From assembly GCA_001917905.1 (NCBI GenBank), contig MNEX01000024.1, positions 1 through 40,531 of the forward strand: DNA of 40,531 bases, given 5' to 3'. The first letter of the stretch is position 1. Each line of letters begins with the position of its first letter. A program made the position numbers and the translations under genes. Positions 24,327-31,884 of the stretch are shown piece after piece. The notes beneath the pieces were generated by a model. The model was not told the DNA's origin and ran no database searches. It was given only the letters and a program-made list of their open reading frames with translations. Source of the DNA: Acidobacteria bacterium 13_1_40CM_65_14 (lineage in GTDB: Bacteria; Acidobacteriota; Vicinamibacteria; Vicinamibacterales; CAVVIG01).

Positions 24327-24412
24327 CCACCACGGAGGACACTGAGGACGCGGAGGAAGAATCCCGTTTTGAACAGGTTTGAACCTCCGTGTCGTCCGTT
24401 CCCCCGTGGTGG
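24327..24412. repeat. CCACCACGG-type inverted repeat
   Basis: The left arm (24327-24356) starts CCACCACGGAGGACAC and the right arm (24384-24412) ends CCCCGTGGTGG; GGAGGAC/TGAGGAC words repeat every nine bases. The same outer-arm sequence occurs at 17019 and 17128. It occupies most of the 149-bp gap between two genes of the cluster. Confidence 0.8.
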
Positions 24413-24430
24413 CTAGGTATGACGTCGGGC

Positions 24431-25549
24431 TTATCGTGCTCGCGGCACCGGTCTGGCGAACTTCGCCGCGTCAATCGGGACATTCGGCTGGATGTCCGTC
24501 AGCACGACGCGATCGCGCCCGTCCAGCCACGAGAAGGTCCAGCGGAACGGCATCATGACGCCGGCCACCGGGCGATAGTCCGCGTAGTCGGTTTGTGTCG
24601 GAACGCGGCCCATCGCCGAGTTCGCGTAGCGCACCATCCGGTTGAGTAGCCCCGTCTCCTTGTCGAAGTAAAACGTGGCGACCAGACCGCTGGCGCCGCT
24701 CCCCTGGACGACATTGACCTCGCGGCCGTCGATGGTTGTTGGGTGATTGACGCGCCAATTGGTGAGAAATTCCTTGATCCGACCTGGAAACGCCATCCGC
24801 GCGTCCAGCCGGACCCCTTCGAGCTCGCCTCCGGTGAAGTCGTAATCCTTCACCGCGGTCAGCGGCGTCATGATCGAACCGTCGCGGCCGTCGAAGGCCC
24901 TGACAATGTCTCCGTTGGCGGTGTGGACGATCGTGGTGCGCTGATCGGGAGCCTTCGCATAGAATTCCGCGGGGAGCCCGCCTGACACGTACCCCGTACT
25001 GGTTCCCTTCGCGACATAGGCGGTGAGGCTGGCGAGCCGCGCGGCGCCGCCGAGCGCCTGAATATACTTGTCGAAGATCGAATCGGCGGAAGGCATGCCG
25101 GCTGCGGCCGGCAGAATGTCGTCGGGCTCCAACATCGCCTCTCCGTACACCGTATCCAGAGTCGGCGTGACCACGGGACGATCGCGGTTGCGGTGGCAGG
25201 TCCAACAGGTCACGACCTGCCGTCCGTTGAAATTCGTTTTATTGATGGCCTGCACCATCTGCGCCATCTTGCGCGCGGTCCGCTTTCTGGGGGTGTCGAC
25301 CTCCCAATGTTCGTTGTCATGGCACTCACCGCAGCACATGCTCAGAGCGGCCGAAAACAGGCCCATCGTTCCCATGAATTCGTCCACGGGAATCCCGGTG
25401 AGCACCTGCACGTTCTTGAAGACTTCTTGCGACATCTGCGGCTTCAGCGCTGACGCGGGCTGGGGCCCGCTTGCGGCCAACGCGATCCCAATCACACAGA
25501 CGACCGTCATCGCTGCGACAGCAAGGACCAACGGCCTCGACCACATCAT
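24431..25549 (-). CDS. Photosynthetic-reaction-centre-type cytochrome c subunit family protein with LolA-like C-terminal domain
   Basis: 372 aa. A signal/anchor helix (about 6-27) is followed by the reaction-centre cytochrome pattern EVFKNVQVLTGIPVDEFMG, with haem motifs CGECH (73-77) and CWTCH (115-119). Only two of the usual four haem sites are present, as in many non-phototrophic Acidobacteria proteins of this family. From about residue 145 a second domain (DSIFDKYIQALGGAARLASL, VVQGSGASGLVATFYFDKET, TDYADYRPVAGVMMPFRW) resembles LolA/outer-membrane lipoprotein-sorting folds. I start at ATG 25549, where the signal helix begins; an in-frame ATG at 25588, inside heptamer repeats, would add MLNKSAIRNPQSA. 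The repeat abuts the start, leaving no ribosome site. Confidence 0.82.
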   Translation of the reverse strand: MMWSRPLVLAVAAMTVVCVIGIALAASGPQPASALKPQMSQEVFKNVQVLTGIPVDEFMGTMGLFSAALSMCCGECHDNEHWEVDTPRKRTARKMAQMVQAINKTNFNGRQVVTCWTCHRNRDRPVVTPTLDTVYGEAMLEPDDILPAAAGMPSADSIFDKYIQALGGAARLASLTAYVAKGTSTGYVSGGLPAEFYAKAPDQRTTIVHTANGDIVRAFDGRDGSIMTPLTAVKDYDFTGGELEGVRLDARMAFPGRIKEFLTNWRVNHPTTIDGREVNVVQGSGASGLVATFYFDKETGLLNRMVRYANSAMGRVPTQTDYADYRPVAGVMMPFRWTFSWLDGRDRVVLTDIQPNVPIDAAKFARPVPRAR

Positions 25550-25757
25550 TGCGGATTGCGGATTGCGGATTGCGGATTTATTGAGCATGATTTTTGGTTT
25601 GTGGATTGGGCTGGCCATGAATTCGAAGAATCAGCAGCGATCAGCCATCAGCCATGTGCCGTCAGTCATCAGCGATACCGAATAGCGAATAGGGAACAAT
25701 CAAGAATAGGCAATGAACAATCGACAATGAACAATCAACAATAAATCCGCAATCCGC
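25550..25757. repeat. Heptamer array between cytochrome and paralogue A
   Basis: ATTGCGG units run from 25549 to about 25580, then ATTTATTGAGCATGAT. CATCAGC-type units lie around 25637-25675, CAATGAA/CAATCAA units at about 25701-25740, and the opposing arm AATCCGC units at 25742-25757. All have 7-bp spacing. The right arm runs into the coding end of paralogue A. Confidence 0.8.
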
Positions 25758-26745
25758 AATCCGCAATCCCTTCGTGGCACGCGTACTCGTAGATGAGGCC
25801 GTTGGTCGCGGGCCAGGTGTATTCCGCCGTCCACGGCTCGGTCCACGTCGTCGGATCCTCGATCGTGAACTGATAGCGAAGCGTCTTCGGACCCGTGCGC
25901 GTGAAGCGCTCGACGACGTGCAGGCTCTCGCTCGATCCGCGGAAGCGCGTCTTGTCGCTGAAGTTCGTCGTGTCGACGACGAGCGTGTCGCCTTCCCAGC
26001 GCCCGACCGAATCGCCCAGCCACTTCCGTACGCTCGTCGGCGCATGCGGCGCGTTCATGCGGACGACGCGCGCGTCGTGCACCATCTCGGTGAGGATCAT
26101 CACGTGGTCCGGCGTCTGCACGATCTGGTGGAGGTTGTTGTAAAAGTAGGTCGGCAGGATGGGCGGACCTGACGTCGAGCTGAATCCGACCAGACACCGC
26201 TCGGCAAGCGGTCGGATTTCGGGATCGTTATACGCATTCGGCCCTTCGAATCCGGGATCGTCTTCCCGGGCCGCCGCGTCCGAGGTGGGCCTGGCGTTGT
26301 AGTCGGCGCTGCTGCGGCGCTTTTGCGCGTCCGGCGTCAGGGCCGGGACGCGTCCGTCGGCCGGGTCGATGAGCAGCGACGCGCGCCTCTGCCCGTCGAC
26401 CACGGTGTAATGCGATCCGGGATCGAGCCAGAAATTGTTGTAGCCGCCGACGTTGCCGTACGGTCCCGGCGATCCGTCGCCGCCCTTCGGCGGCGCGTCG
26501 CGGTCCGCTTTGATCGGCGCGGCCAAGGCATCGGTTCGCTGCGCGACATCCTTCTCCAGCTTCGCGGCCTGCTCGTCGGTGAGCACGAGCGGCGTGCCGG
26601 CGCGGCGTTCGAGCGGCGTCAGCGTCGCGAGATCGTAAGTGCCCTGCAGATCCGGATGGCCCTCTGCAGTGCGAGGCAATGAGGAAGGTTTGGTCTGTCC
26701 GATGAGGAGGGCCGGTGCGATCCAGACGGCCGCGACAATCGCCAT
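25735..26745 (-). CDS. Secreted 'PDLxGxW' family protein A, C-terminus cut by a repeat
   Basis: 336 aa. The signal peptide MAIVAAVWIAPALLIGQ is followed by EGHPDLQGTYDLATLTPLER, YNNFWLDPGSHYTVVDGQRR, CLVGFSSTSGPPILPTYFYN, MVHDARVVRMN, WLGDSVGRWEGDTLVVDTTN and LIYEYACHEG. Paralogues continue NYA...ILRGAR, but here the last ten residues (IADCGLRIYC) are encoded by ATTGCGG repeats, which also provide the stop, so about 20 native residues are lost. The family is a large set of exported acidobacterial proteins that I cannot match to a named domain. ATG 26745 starts the signal peptide; an upstream in-frame ATG in the repeat (26784) would add MFNKSAVRIPQCA. Confidence 0.72.
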   Translation of the reverse strand: MAIVAAVWIAPALLIGQTKPSSLPRTAEGHPDLQGTYDLATLTPLERRAGTPLVLTDEQAAKLEKDVAQRTDALAAPIKADRDAPPKGGDGSPGPYGNVGGYNNFWLDPGSHYTVVDGQRRASLLIDPADGRVPALTPDAQKRRSSADYNARPTSDAAAREDDPGFEGPNAYNDPEIRPLAERCLVGFSSTSGPPILPTYFYNNLHQIVQTPDHVMILTEMVHDARVVRMNAPHAPTSVRKWLGDSVGRWEGDTLVVDTTNFSDKTRFRGSSESLHVVERFTRTGPKTLRYQFTIEDPTTWTEPWTAEYTWPATNGLIYEYACHEGIADCGLRIYC

Positions 26746-26750
26746 GGCGC

Positions 26751-26832
26751 ATTGAGGAATGCGGACTGCGGATTTATTGAACATGATGGAATCCACAAGA
26801 AATCCGCAATCCGCAATCCTCAATCCGCAATG
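26751..26832. repeat. ATTGCGG heptamer hairpin, copy 1 of the duplicated pair
   Basis: The left arm (about 26751-26779) is ATTGAGGAATGCGGACTGCG and onward; the right arm (about 26800-26832) is AATCCGCAATCCGCAATCCT and onward, with a loop near AACATGATGG. The right arm ends at the stop of the chimeric gene (26833), and the left arm starts five bases before ATG 26745. Confidence 0.85.
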
Positions 26833-27864
26833 TCATTTTGTCTCCTTGAGCCGCGCGCCGCGGAGAATGTTGCCGAGCGCGTAGTTGCCTTCGTGGCACG
26901 CGTACTCGTACAGATGCTCGTCGGTCGCAGGCCACGTGTACTCGCCCGTCCACGGCTTGGTCCACGTCGCGGCATCCTCGATCGTGAAGCGGTAGAGCAG
27001 CGTCTTCGCATCGACGCGGGTGAAGCGCTCGACGACGTGCAGGTTCTCGGTTGCGCCGCGAAATCGCGTCTTGTCCGTGAAGTTGGTCGTGTCGACGACC
27101 AGCGTGTCGCCGTCCCAGCGGCCGACCGAATCGCCCATCCACTTGCGGATCGTGGACGGGAAGTGCGGTGCGTTCATGCGGACGATGCGGGCGTCGTGCA
27201 CCATCTCGTTGAGGATGATCACGTGCTCCGGCGTCTGCACGATCTGATGCAGGTTGTTGTAGAGCTAGGTCGGCAGGATGGGCGGACCTGACGTCGAGCT
27301 GAATCCGACCAGACACCGCTCGGCAAGCGGTCGGATTTCGGGATCGTTATACGCATTCGGCCCTTCGAATCCGGGATCGTCTTCCCGGGCCGCCGCGTCC
27401 GAGGTGGGCCTGGCGTTGTAGTCGGCGCTGCTGCGGCGCTTTTGCGCGTCCGGCGTCAGGGCCGGGACGCGTCCGTCGGCCGGGTCGATGAGCAGCGACG
27501 CGCGCCTCTGCCCGTCGACCACGGTGTAATGCGATCCGGGATCGAGCCAGAAATTGTTGTAGCCGCCGACGTTGCCGTACGGTCCCGGCGATCCGTCGCC
27601 GCCCTTCGGCGGCGCGTCGCGGTCCGCTTTGATCGGCGCGGCCAAGGCATCGGTTCGCTGCGCGACATCCTTCTCCAGCTTCGCGGCCTGCTCGTCGGTG
27701 AGCACGAGCGGCGTGCCGGCGCGGCGTTCGAGCGGCGTCAGCGTCGCGAGATCGTAAGTGCCCTGCAGATCCGGATGGCCCTCTGCAGTGCGAGGCAATG
27801 AGGAAGGTTTGGTCTGTCCGATGAGGAGGGCCGGTGCGATCCAGACGGCCGCGACAATCGCCAT
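26833..27864 (-). pseudogene. Chimeric A/B paralogue created by the duplication, one in-frame amber codon
   Basis: From ATG 27864 the sequence equals paralogue A up to SGPPILPT, then a TAG (27267-27265), then in the same frame LYNNLHQIVQTPEHVIILNE and the rest of paralogue B to NILRGARLKETK. Without the TAG the protein would be a complete 343-residue family member, unlike gene A, which lacks this C-terminus. The stop spans the crossover: ACC-TA comes from A and G-CTC from B. It is either a very recent pseudogene, an amber-suppressed gene or an assembly error. Confidence 0.75.
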
Positions 27865-27869
27865 GGCGC

Positions 27870-27951
27870 ATTGAGGAATGCGGACTGCGGATTTATTGAA
27901 CATGATGGAATCCACAAGAAATCCGCAATCCGCAATCCTCAATCCGCAATG
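27870..27951. repeat. ATTGCGG heptamer hairpin, copy 2 of the duplicated pair
   Basis: Same sequence as 26751-26832 at an offset of 1119. It separates gene B (stop at 27952) from the chimera (start 27864). Confidence 0.85.
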
Positions 27952-28998
27952 TCATTTTGTCTCCTTGAGCCGCGCGCCGCGGAGAATGTTGCCGAGCGCG
28001 TAGTTGCCTTCGTGGCACGCGTACTCGTACAGATGCTCGTCGGTCGCAGGCCACGTGTACTCGCCCGTCCACGGCTTGGTCCACGTCGCGGCATCCTCGA
28101 TCGTGAAGCGGTAGAGCAGCGTCTTCGCATCGACGCGGGTGAAGCGCTCGACGACGTGCAGGTTCTCGGTTGCGCCGCGAAATCGCGTCTTGTCCGTGAA
28201 GTTGGTCGTGTCGACGACCAGCGTGTCGCCGTCCCAGCGGCCGACCGAATCGCCCATCCACTTGCGGATCGTGGACGGGAAGTGCGGTGCGTTCATGCGG
28301 ACGATGCGGGCGTCGTGCACCATCTCGTTGAGGATGATCACGTGCTCCGGCGTCTGCACGATCTGATGCAGGTTGTTGTAGAGCACCGGCAGCGCGGGCG
28401 GACCGGAAGTCGATCCGAATCCGAGTAGACAGCGCTCGCCGAGTGGACGGCGCTCCGGGTCGTCGTAGGCGCCGGGCGTGGGATCGAGGCCCGGGTCGTC
28501 TTCGCGCGCCTGCTCATCGGACGTCGCGCGCGTGACGCGCCCCGTACTTGCCGTCCGCTGCTGCGCCTGCGGCGTCATCGGCGGAATCCGGCCGTCCGGC
28601 GGATCGACGATGACCGACATTCGCTTGCGGCCGTCCACCATGACGTACCGCGTCCCGTTGTCGATCCAGAAATTGTTGTAACCGCCAACGTTGCCCGCGG
28701 CTCCCGGCGATCCGTCACCACCGACCGGCGGCGCGTCGCGGTCGCCTTTGCTCGGCAGCCCCGCGCGGAACTTCCGATCCGCGACCTGCTTCTCGAGCTT
28801 CGCCGCTTCGTCGTCGGTCAACACGAGCGGCTGACCGGCGGCGCGCTCGAGCGGCGTCAGCGTCGCGACGTCGTAGGTACCCTGCAGATCGACGTGGCCG
28901 TCTGGCGTGCGCGCGACCGAAGTTGTCCGCGTTTGGCTCGCGGCGTTTCCCGCCACGAGCCAAACGCCGACGATGAGCGGCAGATAGCGCTGTGTCAT
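27952..28998 (-). CDS. Secreted 'PDLxGxW' family protein B
   Basis: 348 aa, full length. Signal peptide MTQRYLPLIVGVWLVAGNAAS; then GHVDLQGTYDVATLTPLERA, YNNFWIDNGTRYVMVDGRKR, CLLGFGSTSGPPALPVLYNN, WMGDSVGRWDGDTLVVDTTN, ENLHVVERFTRVDAKTLLYR and the conserved end YEYACHEGNYALGNILRGAR. Conserved Asp/Trp/His and a Cys-His pair in YACHE could bind a metal or form a disulphide, but no catalytic motif is known to me. ATG 28998 overlaps the end of the heptamer arm (CCGCAATG), so it has no ribosome site of its own; an in-frame ATG at 29037 would add MLNKSAIRIPQSA. It follows DUF6152 in the cluster. Confidence 0.8.
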   Translation of the reverse strand: MTQRYLPLIVGVWLVAGNAASQTRTTSVARTPDGHVDLQGTYDVATLTPLERAAGQPLVLTDDEAAKLEKQVADRKFRAGLPSKGDRDAPPVGGDGSPGAAGNVGGYNNFWIDNGTRYVMVDGRKRMSVIVDPPDGRIPPMTPQAQQRTASTGRVTRATSDEQAREDDPGLDPTPGAYDDPERRPLGERCLLGFGSTSGPPALPVLYNNLHQIVQTPEHVIILNEMVHDARIVRMNAPHFPSTIRKWMGDSVGRWDGDTLVVDTTNFTDKTRFRGATENLHVVERFTRVDAKTLLYRFTIEDAATWTKPWTGEYTWPATDEHLYEYACHEGNYALGNILRGARLKETK

Positions 28999-29096
28999 TG
29001 CGGATTGAGGAATGCGGATTGCGGATTTATTGAGCATGATTTCACTCGCGAGCTAATCCACAATAAATCCGCAATCCGCAATCCTCAATCCGCAAT
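28997..29096. repeat. ATTGCGG heptamer hairpin with 36-bp arms
   Basis: Arms 28997-29032 and 29061-29096 are complementary at 35 of 36 positions, with a 28-base loop starting AGCATGATTTCACTC. One arm overlaps the ATG of gene B, the other ends two bases before the DUF6152 stop, so the element makes up the entire intergenic space. Confidence 0.92.
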
Positions 29097-29098
29097 TG

Positions 29099-29593
29099 TC
29101 AGAATCCGCCTCGTCCTCGTCCTCGTCCCCGACCAGCGTCCGCCGGATCCGCGCCGTCGGTCGGCGCGCCGGTGCCCGACGATCCGAGGAACAGCTTCCT
29201 GCCGTCGGGGAACGTGACGTTGCGTCCGTTCGCGCGCGACAGCGAGTGATCCCGCGTCTGATAGCCGTCGACGACGATCTCGGTGCCTTTCGCGAGCGAC
29301 TCCTTGGTGATGCCGCGGCGGAGCAGCGTGTTCGGCGTGCCGCCTTCGACCATCCACTCCTCGCACTTCGCGTCAGGCGTGTACTGGCACGGCGTCGTGC
29401 CGTCGGCCTTCGGAATCTCCAGGTGAATCCAGGCGTGGGGGTTCACCCACTCGATGGTGATGATCTTGCCCTTCAGCAGCACCGGCTTGTTCGGGTCGAA
29501 TTCACCGCCGAACGCGTGGTGCGCGATCGCCGGCATGGACGCCGCGGCGGCCAGCCCGATTCCCGCGAGTAATGACGAGAGCTTCGTTCGCAT
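29099..29593 (-). CDS. DUF6152-family secreted protein
   Basis: 164 aa. Signal peptide ends SMPAIAHH; the mature start HHAFGGEFDPNKPVLLKGKI, ITIEWVNPHAWIHLEI, LLRRGITKESLAKGTEIVVD and DGRKLFLGSSGTGAP are the DUF6152 pattern (small periplasmic OB-like beta proteins of unknown role). The N-terminal His-His and the HAW histidine are typical of the family and could bind metal. The tail is RGRGRGRGGF. GGGGAG precedes ATG 29593, and the start is 11 bp after the stop of paralogue C, so the two are an operon. This family is frequently next to the same paralogue type, in my recollection. Confidence 0.82.
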   Translation of the reverse strand: MRTKLSSLLAGIGLAAAASMPAIAHHAFGGEFDPNKPVLLKGKIITIEWVNPHAWIHLEIPKADGTTPCQYTPDAKCEEWMVEGGTPNTLLRRGITKESLAKGTEIVVDGYQTRDHSLSRANGRNVTFPDGRKLFLGSSGTGAPTDGADPADAGRGRGRGRGGF

Positions 29594-29604
29594 CGCATCT
29601 CCCC

Positions 29605-30672
29605 TTATTGCTGTTTTGATTTGGTCTTCGTGTCTTCGGACTCACGCAGCCGCGCGCCGCGGAGGATGTTGCCCATCGCGTAGTTGCCCTCGTGGCAGGC
29701 GTATTCGTACAGATGATCCTGCGTGATCGGCCACGTGTACTCGCCCGTCCACGGCGTGTCCCACGTCTTCGGATCCTCGATCGTGAATCGGTACTTCAGC
29801 GTGTTCGCGTCCGCGCGCGTGAAGCGCTCGGTGACCTTCAGGTTCTCGGTCGCGCCGCGGAAGCGCGTCTTGTCCGTGAAGTTCGTCGTCTCGACGACGA
29901 GCGTGTCGCCCTCCCAGTGACCCACCGAGTCGCCCAGCCACTTGCGGACGTGGGGCGGCGCGTGTTGCGCGTTCAGCCGGATGATGCGCGCGTCGTGCAC
30001 CATCTCGGTGAGGATCATCACCGAGTCCTGCGTCTGCACGATCTGATGGAGGTTGTTGTAGAAGTAGTTCGGCAGAATCGGCGGACCCGAAGTCGATCCG
30101 AATCCCAGGATGCAGCGCTCGCCGAGCGGACGGCGCTCCGGATCGTCGTAGGCGCCGGCGGGCTCGAGGCCCGGATCGGTGCTCTCGGTGGCGTCCGACT
30201 GCAGGCGGGCCAATGCGAAGCGGGACGCTTGCCGCTGCCGCGCGTCCGCCGTCAATGCCGGCACGCGGCCGTCGGGCGGATCGATGACGATCGACGATCG
30301 CTTCTGGCCGTCGACGATGCTGTAGTGCGAGCCGCGGTCGATCCAGAACGAGTTGTAGCCGCCGACGTTGCCCGCGGGGCCGACGGAGCCGTCGCCGCCT
30401 TTGGGCGGCGCCGATCGATCGCCCGCAATCGGCAGGCTGCCGGCCTGCTGCGCGGCGATCGCCTGCTTCTCGAGTTTCGCGGCCTGCTCGTCGGTGAGCA
30501 CCGCAGGCAGTCCGTTGGGCCGCTCGACCGGCGTGAGCATCGCGAGATCGTACATCCCCTGTAGATCCGGTTTGCCGTCGGGCATCCGTGGAATCTTGCT
30601 CGCGGTCTGCGCGTGAGCGATAACCGTCGCCGCACCAACCAGTACGAGCGCAGTCAAAAATCGGCAATGCAT
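29605..30672 (-). CDS. Secreted 'PDLxGxW' family protein C
   Basis: 355 aa, full length. Signal peptide MHCRFLTALVLVGAATVIAHAQ; DGKPDLQGMYDLAMLTPVER, YNSFWIDRGSHYSIVDGQKR, CILGFGSTSGPPILPNYFYN, WLGDSVGHWEGDTLVVETTN, ENLKVTERFTRADANTLKYR and YEYACHEGNYAMGNILRGAR. It is closest in layout to paralogue A but keeps the native C-terminus, which makes it a good reference for what A has lost. The chosen ATG 30672 opens the signal peptide; an in-frame ATG at 30714 is within repeats. Gene D lies upstream across a short heptamer array, and DUF6152 follows immediately. Confidence 0.82.
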   Translation of the reverse strand: MHCRFLTALVLVGAATVIAHAQTASKIPRMPDGKPDLQGMYDLAMLTPVERPNGLPAVLTDEQAAKLEKQAIAAQQAGSLPIAGDRSAPPKGGDGSVGPAGNVGGYNSFWIDRGSHYSIVDGQKRSSIVIDPPDGRVPALTADARQRQASRFALARLQSDATESTDPGLEPAGAYDDPERRPLGERCILGFGSTSGPPILPNYFYNNLHQIVQTQDSVMILTEMVHDARIIRLNAQHAPPHVRKWLGDSVGHWEGDTLVVETTNFTDKTRFRGATENLKVTERFTRADANTLKYRFTIEDPKTWDTPWTGEYTWPITQDHLYEYACHEGNYAMGNILRGARLRESEDTKTKSKQQ

Positions 30673-30689
30673 GAGACTTCTAACACCAA

Positions 30690-30733
30690 TCTTCAATAAA
30701 TCCGCAATCCGCAATCCGCAATCCGCAATACGA
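30690..30733. repeat. Single-arm ATTGCGG-type heptamer array
   Basis: AATAAATCCGCAATCCGCAA and further CAATCCG units end at the stop codon of gene D (30734). The opposite arm is only vestigial, so no long hairpin is expected here. Confidence 0.75.
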
Positions 30734-31606
30734 TTATTGAGTAAGTGGCTTCTTGCGCCACTGGCCGTACATCAATTCCTCGACGAACTCGACACACTTG
30801 AAGTCGAGTAACTGCGCGTTCTTCTCGACGCGGCGGTACAGCGGCATGCTGATCTTCCACGGCCGGGTGAAGGTGTCCGGATCCTCGATCGTCGCCTCGT
30901 ACGAAATGATGTCCGGACTCGTGCGCGTGAAGCGCTCGACGACGTGCAGCTGGTCGCTGTGGAAGTTGCCGGCGCGATCGAACCAGCTCTGATCGTTGAA
31001 CCCTTTCGAATCGACGACGAGCGTGTCGCCTTCCCATTTCGCGACCGACTGGCCCATCCAGGAATCGACGGGCGGTGGTCCTGGATCCTTTAAATAGATG
31101 TTACGGACGGCGCCCGCGTACTGGTAGGCGATGAACAGGGCGCTCGGGCTCTGGAAGATCTGGAACGGCTGGGGCAGGTAGGTTGCGCGCGGCACCCCGG
31201 GCAGGTAGCACTTGATCTCGGGATCGCGCTCCAGCCACTTCTCCTGATTCACTTTTTTCTTCGCGAGCGCCGCCGGCTTGTACGGAATCTCGCCGCCGTC
31301 GACAACGCCGACGCCTGGCGGCACGGACCCGACCGCGCCGAGCGCGAGGACCGGCGCCGCGGGCACCGGACCGTACGGGCCCGCTCGCAGCGACATGGCC
31401 GGACGAGCCATGTGCGTCTCGAGATCGTAGTTGGCTTCGTTGAGCGCCTGCCAGATGCCGTTCAAATCGGGTTTGCCATCGGCCGCGCGCGGCGCGCGAT
31501 ACGCGGCCTGACCTTGACCCGACAACGGCTTGATGGCGTGCAGGAAGATCGTGAGCACGGCGGCCGTCGCGATACCGGCGGCAACGCCCTGAAATCTACG
31601 AGGCAT
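30734..31606 (-). CDS. Divergent secreted member (D) of the 'PDLxGxW' family
   Basis: 290 aa. Signal peptide with GIATAAVLTIFLHAI; then AADGKPDLNGIWQALNEANY, KCYLPGVPRATYLPQPFQIF, YQYAGAVRNIYLKDPG, WMGQSVAKWEGDTLVVDSKG, QLHVVERFTRTSPDIISYEA and EDPDTFTRPWKISMPLYRR. The C-terminus has DFKCVEFVEELMYGQ in place of EYACHEGNYA, so the Cys is kept but the His is not. This is the more widespread subfamily with a CYxPGVPR block. GGGAGG lies eight bases before ATG 31606. It is the first gene of the minus-strand cluster, divergent from the TonB gene. Confidence 0.8.
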   Translation of the reverse strand: MPRRFQGVAAGIATAAVLTIFLHAIKPLSGQGQAAYRAPRAADGKPDLNGIWQALNEANYDLETHMARPAMSLRAGPYGPVPAAPVLALGAVGSVPPGVGVVDGGEIPYKPAALAKKKVNQEKWLERDPEIKCYLPGVPRATYLPQPFQIFQSPSALFIAYQYAGAVRNIYLKDPGPPPVDSWMGQSVAKWEGDTLVVDSKGFNDQSWFDRAGNFHSDQLHVVERFTRTSPDIISYEATIEDPDTFTRPWKISMPLYRRVEKNAQLLDFKCVEFVEELMYGQWRKKPLTQ

Positions 31607-31717
31607 TGGATACACCTCCCGGAAGGAACGGGGGAAATGATAACACCGTTGACATGGCGAGCAGGGCGTCCGAGTATCAGCGCGACTACATCACTGGCGC
31701 CGGGGTCCTAATCTAAC

Positions 31718-31744
31718 TGGCTGATGGTTAATGGCCGATGGGTA
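31718..31744. repeat. Short heptamer run (TGGCTGA type)
   Basis: TGGCTGA, TGGTTAA, TGGCCGA and TGGGTAG follow each other at 7-bp spacing just ahead of the 82-bp repeat at 31758. Confidence 0.55.
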
Positions 31745-31757
31745 GGGCCGACTTCCC

Positions 31758-31839
31758 TGCGGTGACGCTCTGTTCTCGATACGCGCGAGCGCCACGGCGC
31801 GAGCGCGTCAGCGAGCGGGGGTGGGGCCCCGCGAGAAGT
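31758..31839. repeat. 82-bp dispersed repeat, copy 1 (upstream of the TonB gene)
   Basis: It matches 38270-38351 at 70 of 82 positions without gaps, ending in the shared TGGGGCCCCGCGAGAAGT. On the minus strand both copies can encode TSRGAP[PS]PLAD[AT]LAP. Copy 1 lies in the 278-bp gap between gene D and the TonB receptor. Confidence 0.85.
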
Positions 31840-31884
31840 AAAGAAAGTTGGCCCCAGCGCCAGTGCAAAAAAGAAGAGGTGTCC

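Larger units (their letters stand above)
26147..28384. repeat. 1119-bp tandem duplication (26147-27265 and 27266-28384)
   Basis: The two halves look identical: every reading frame gives the same protein in both, at a constant offset of 1119. Each copy holds the first two thirds of paralogue A, the intergenic heptamer hairpin and the last third of paralogue B. The bases before 26147 and after 28384 differ from the junction, which fixes the ends. GTTGTTGTA is present near both parental breakpoints (26137-26145 and 28372-28380). Confidence 0.9.

Noticed and set aside
24431-25549. Evidence for phototrophy from the reaction-centre-type cytochrome
   Set aside because: Only two haem motifs, a different C-terminal domain and no other photosynthesis genes; the family is common in non-phototrophs.
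25550-30733. Regular short repeats as a possible CRISPR array
   Set aside because: Units are 7 bp with no unique spacers, occur as inverted arms, and there are no cas genes.
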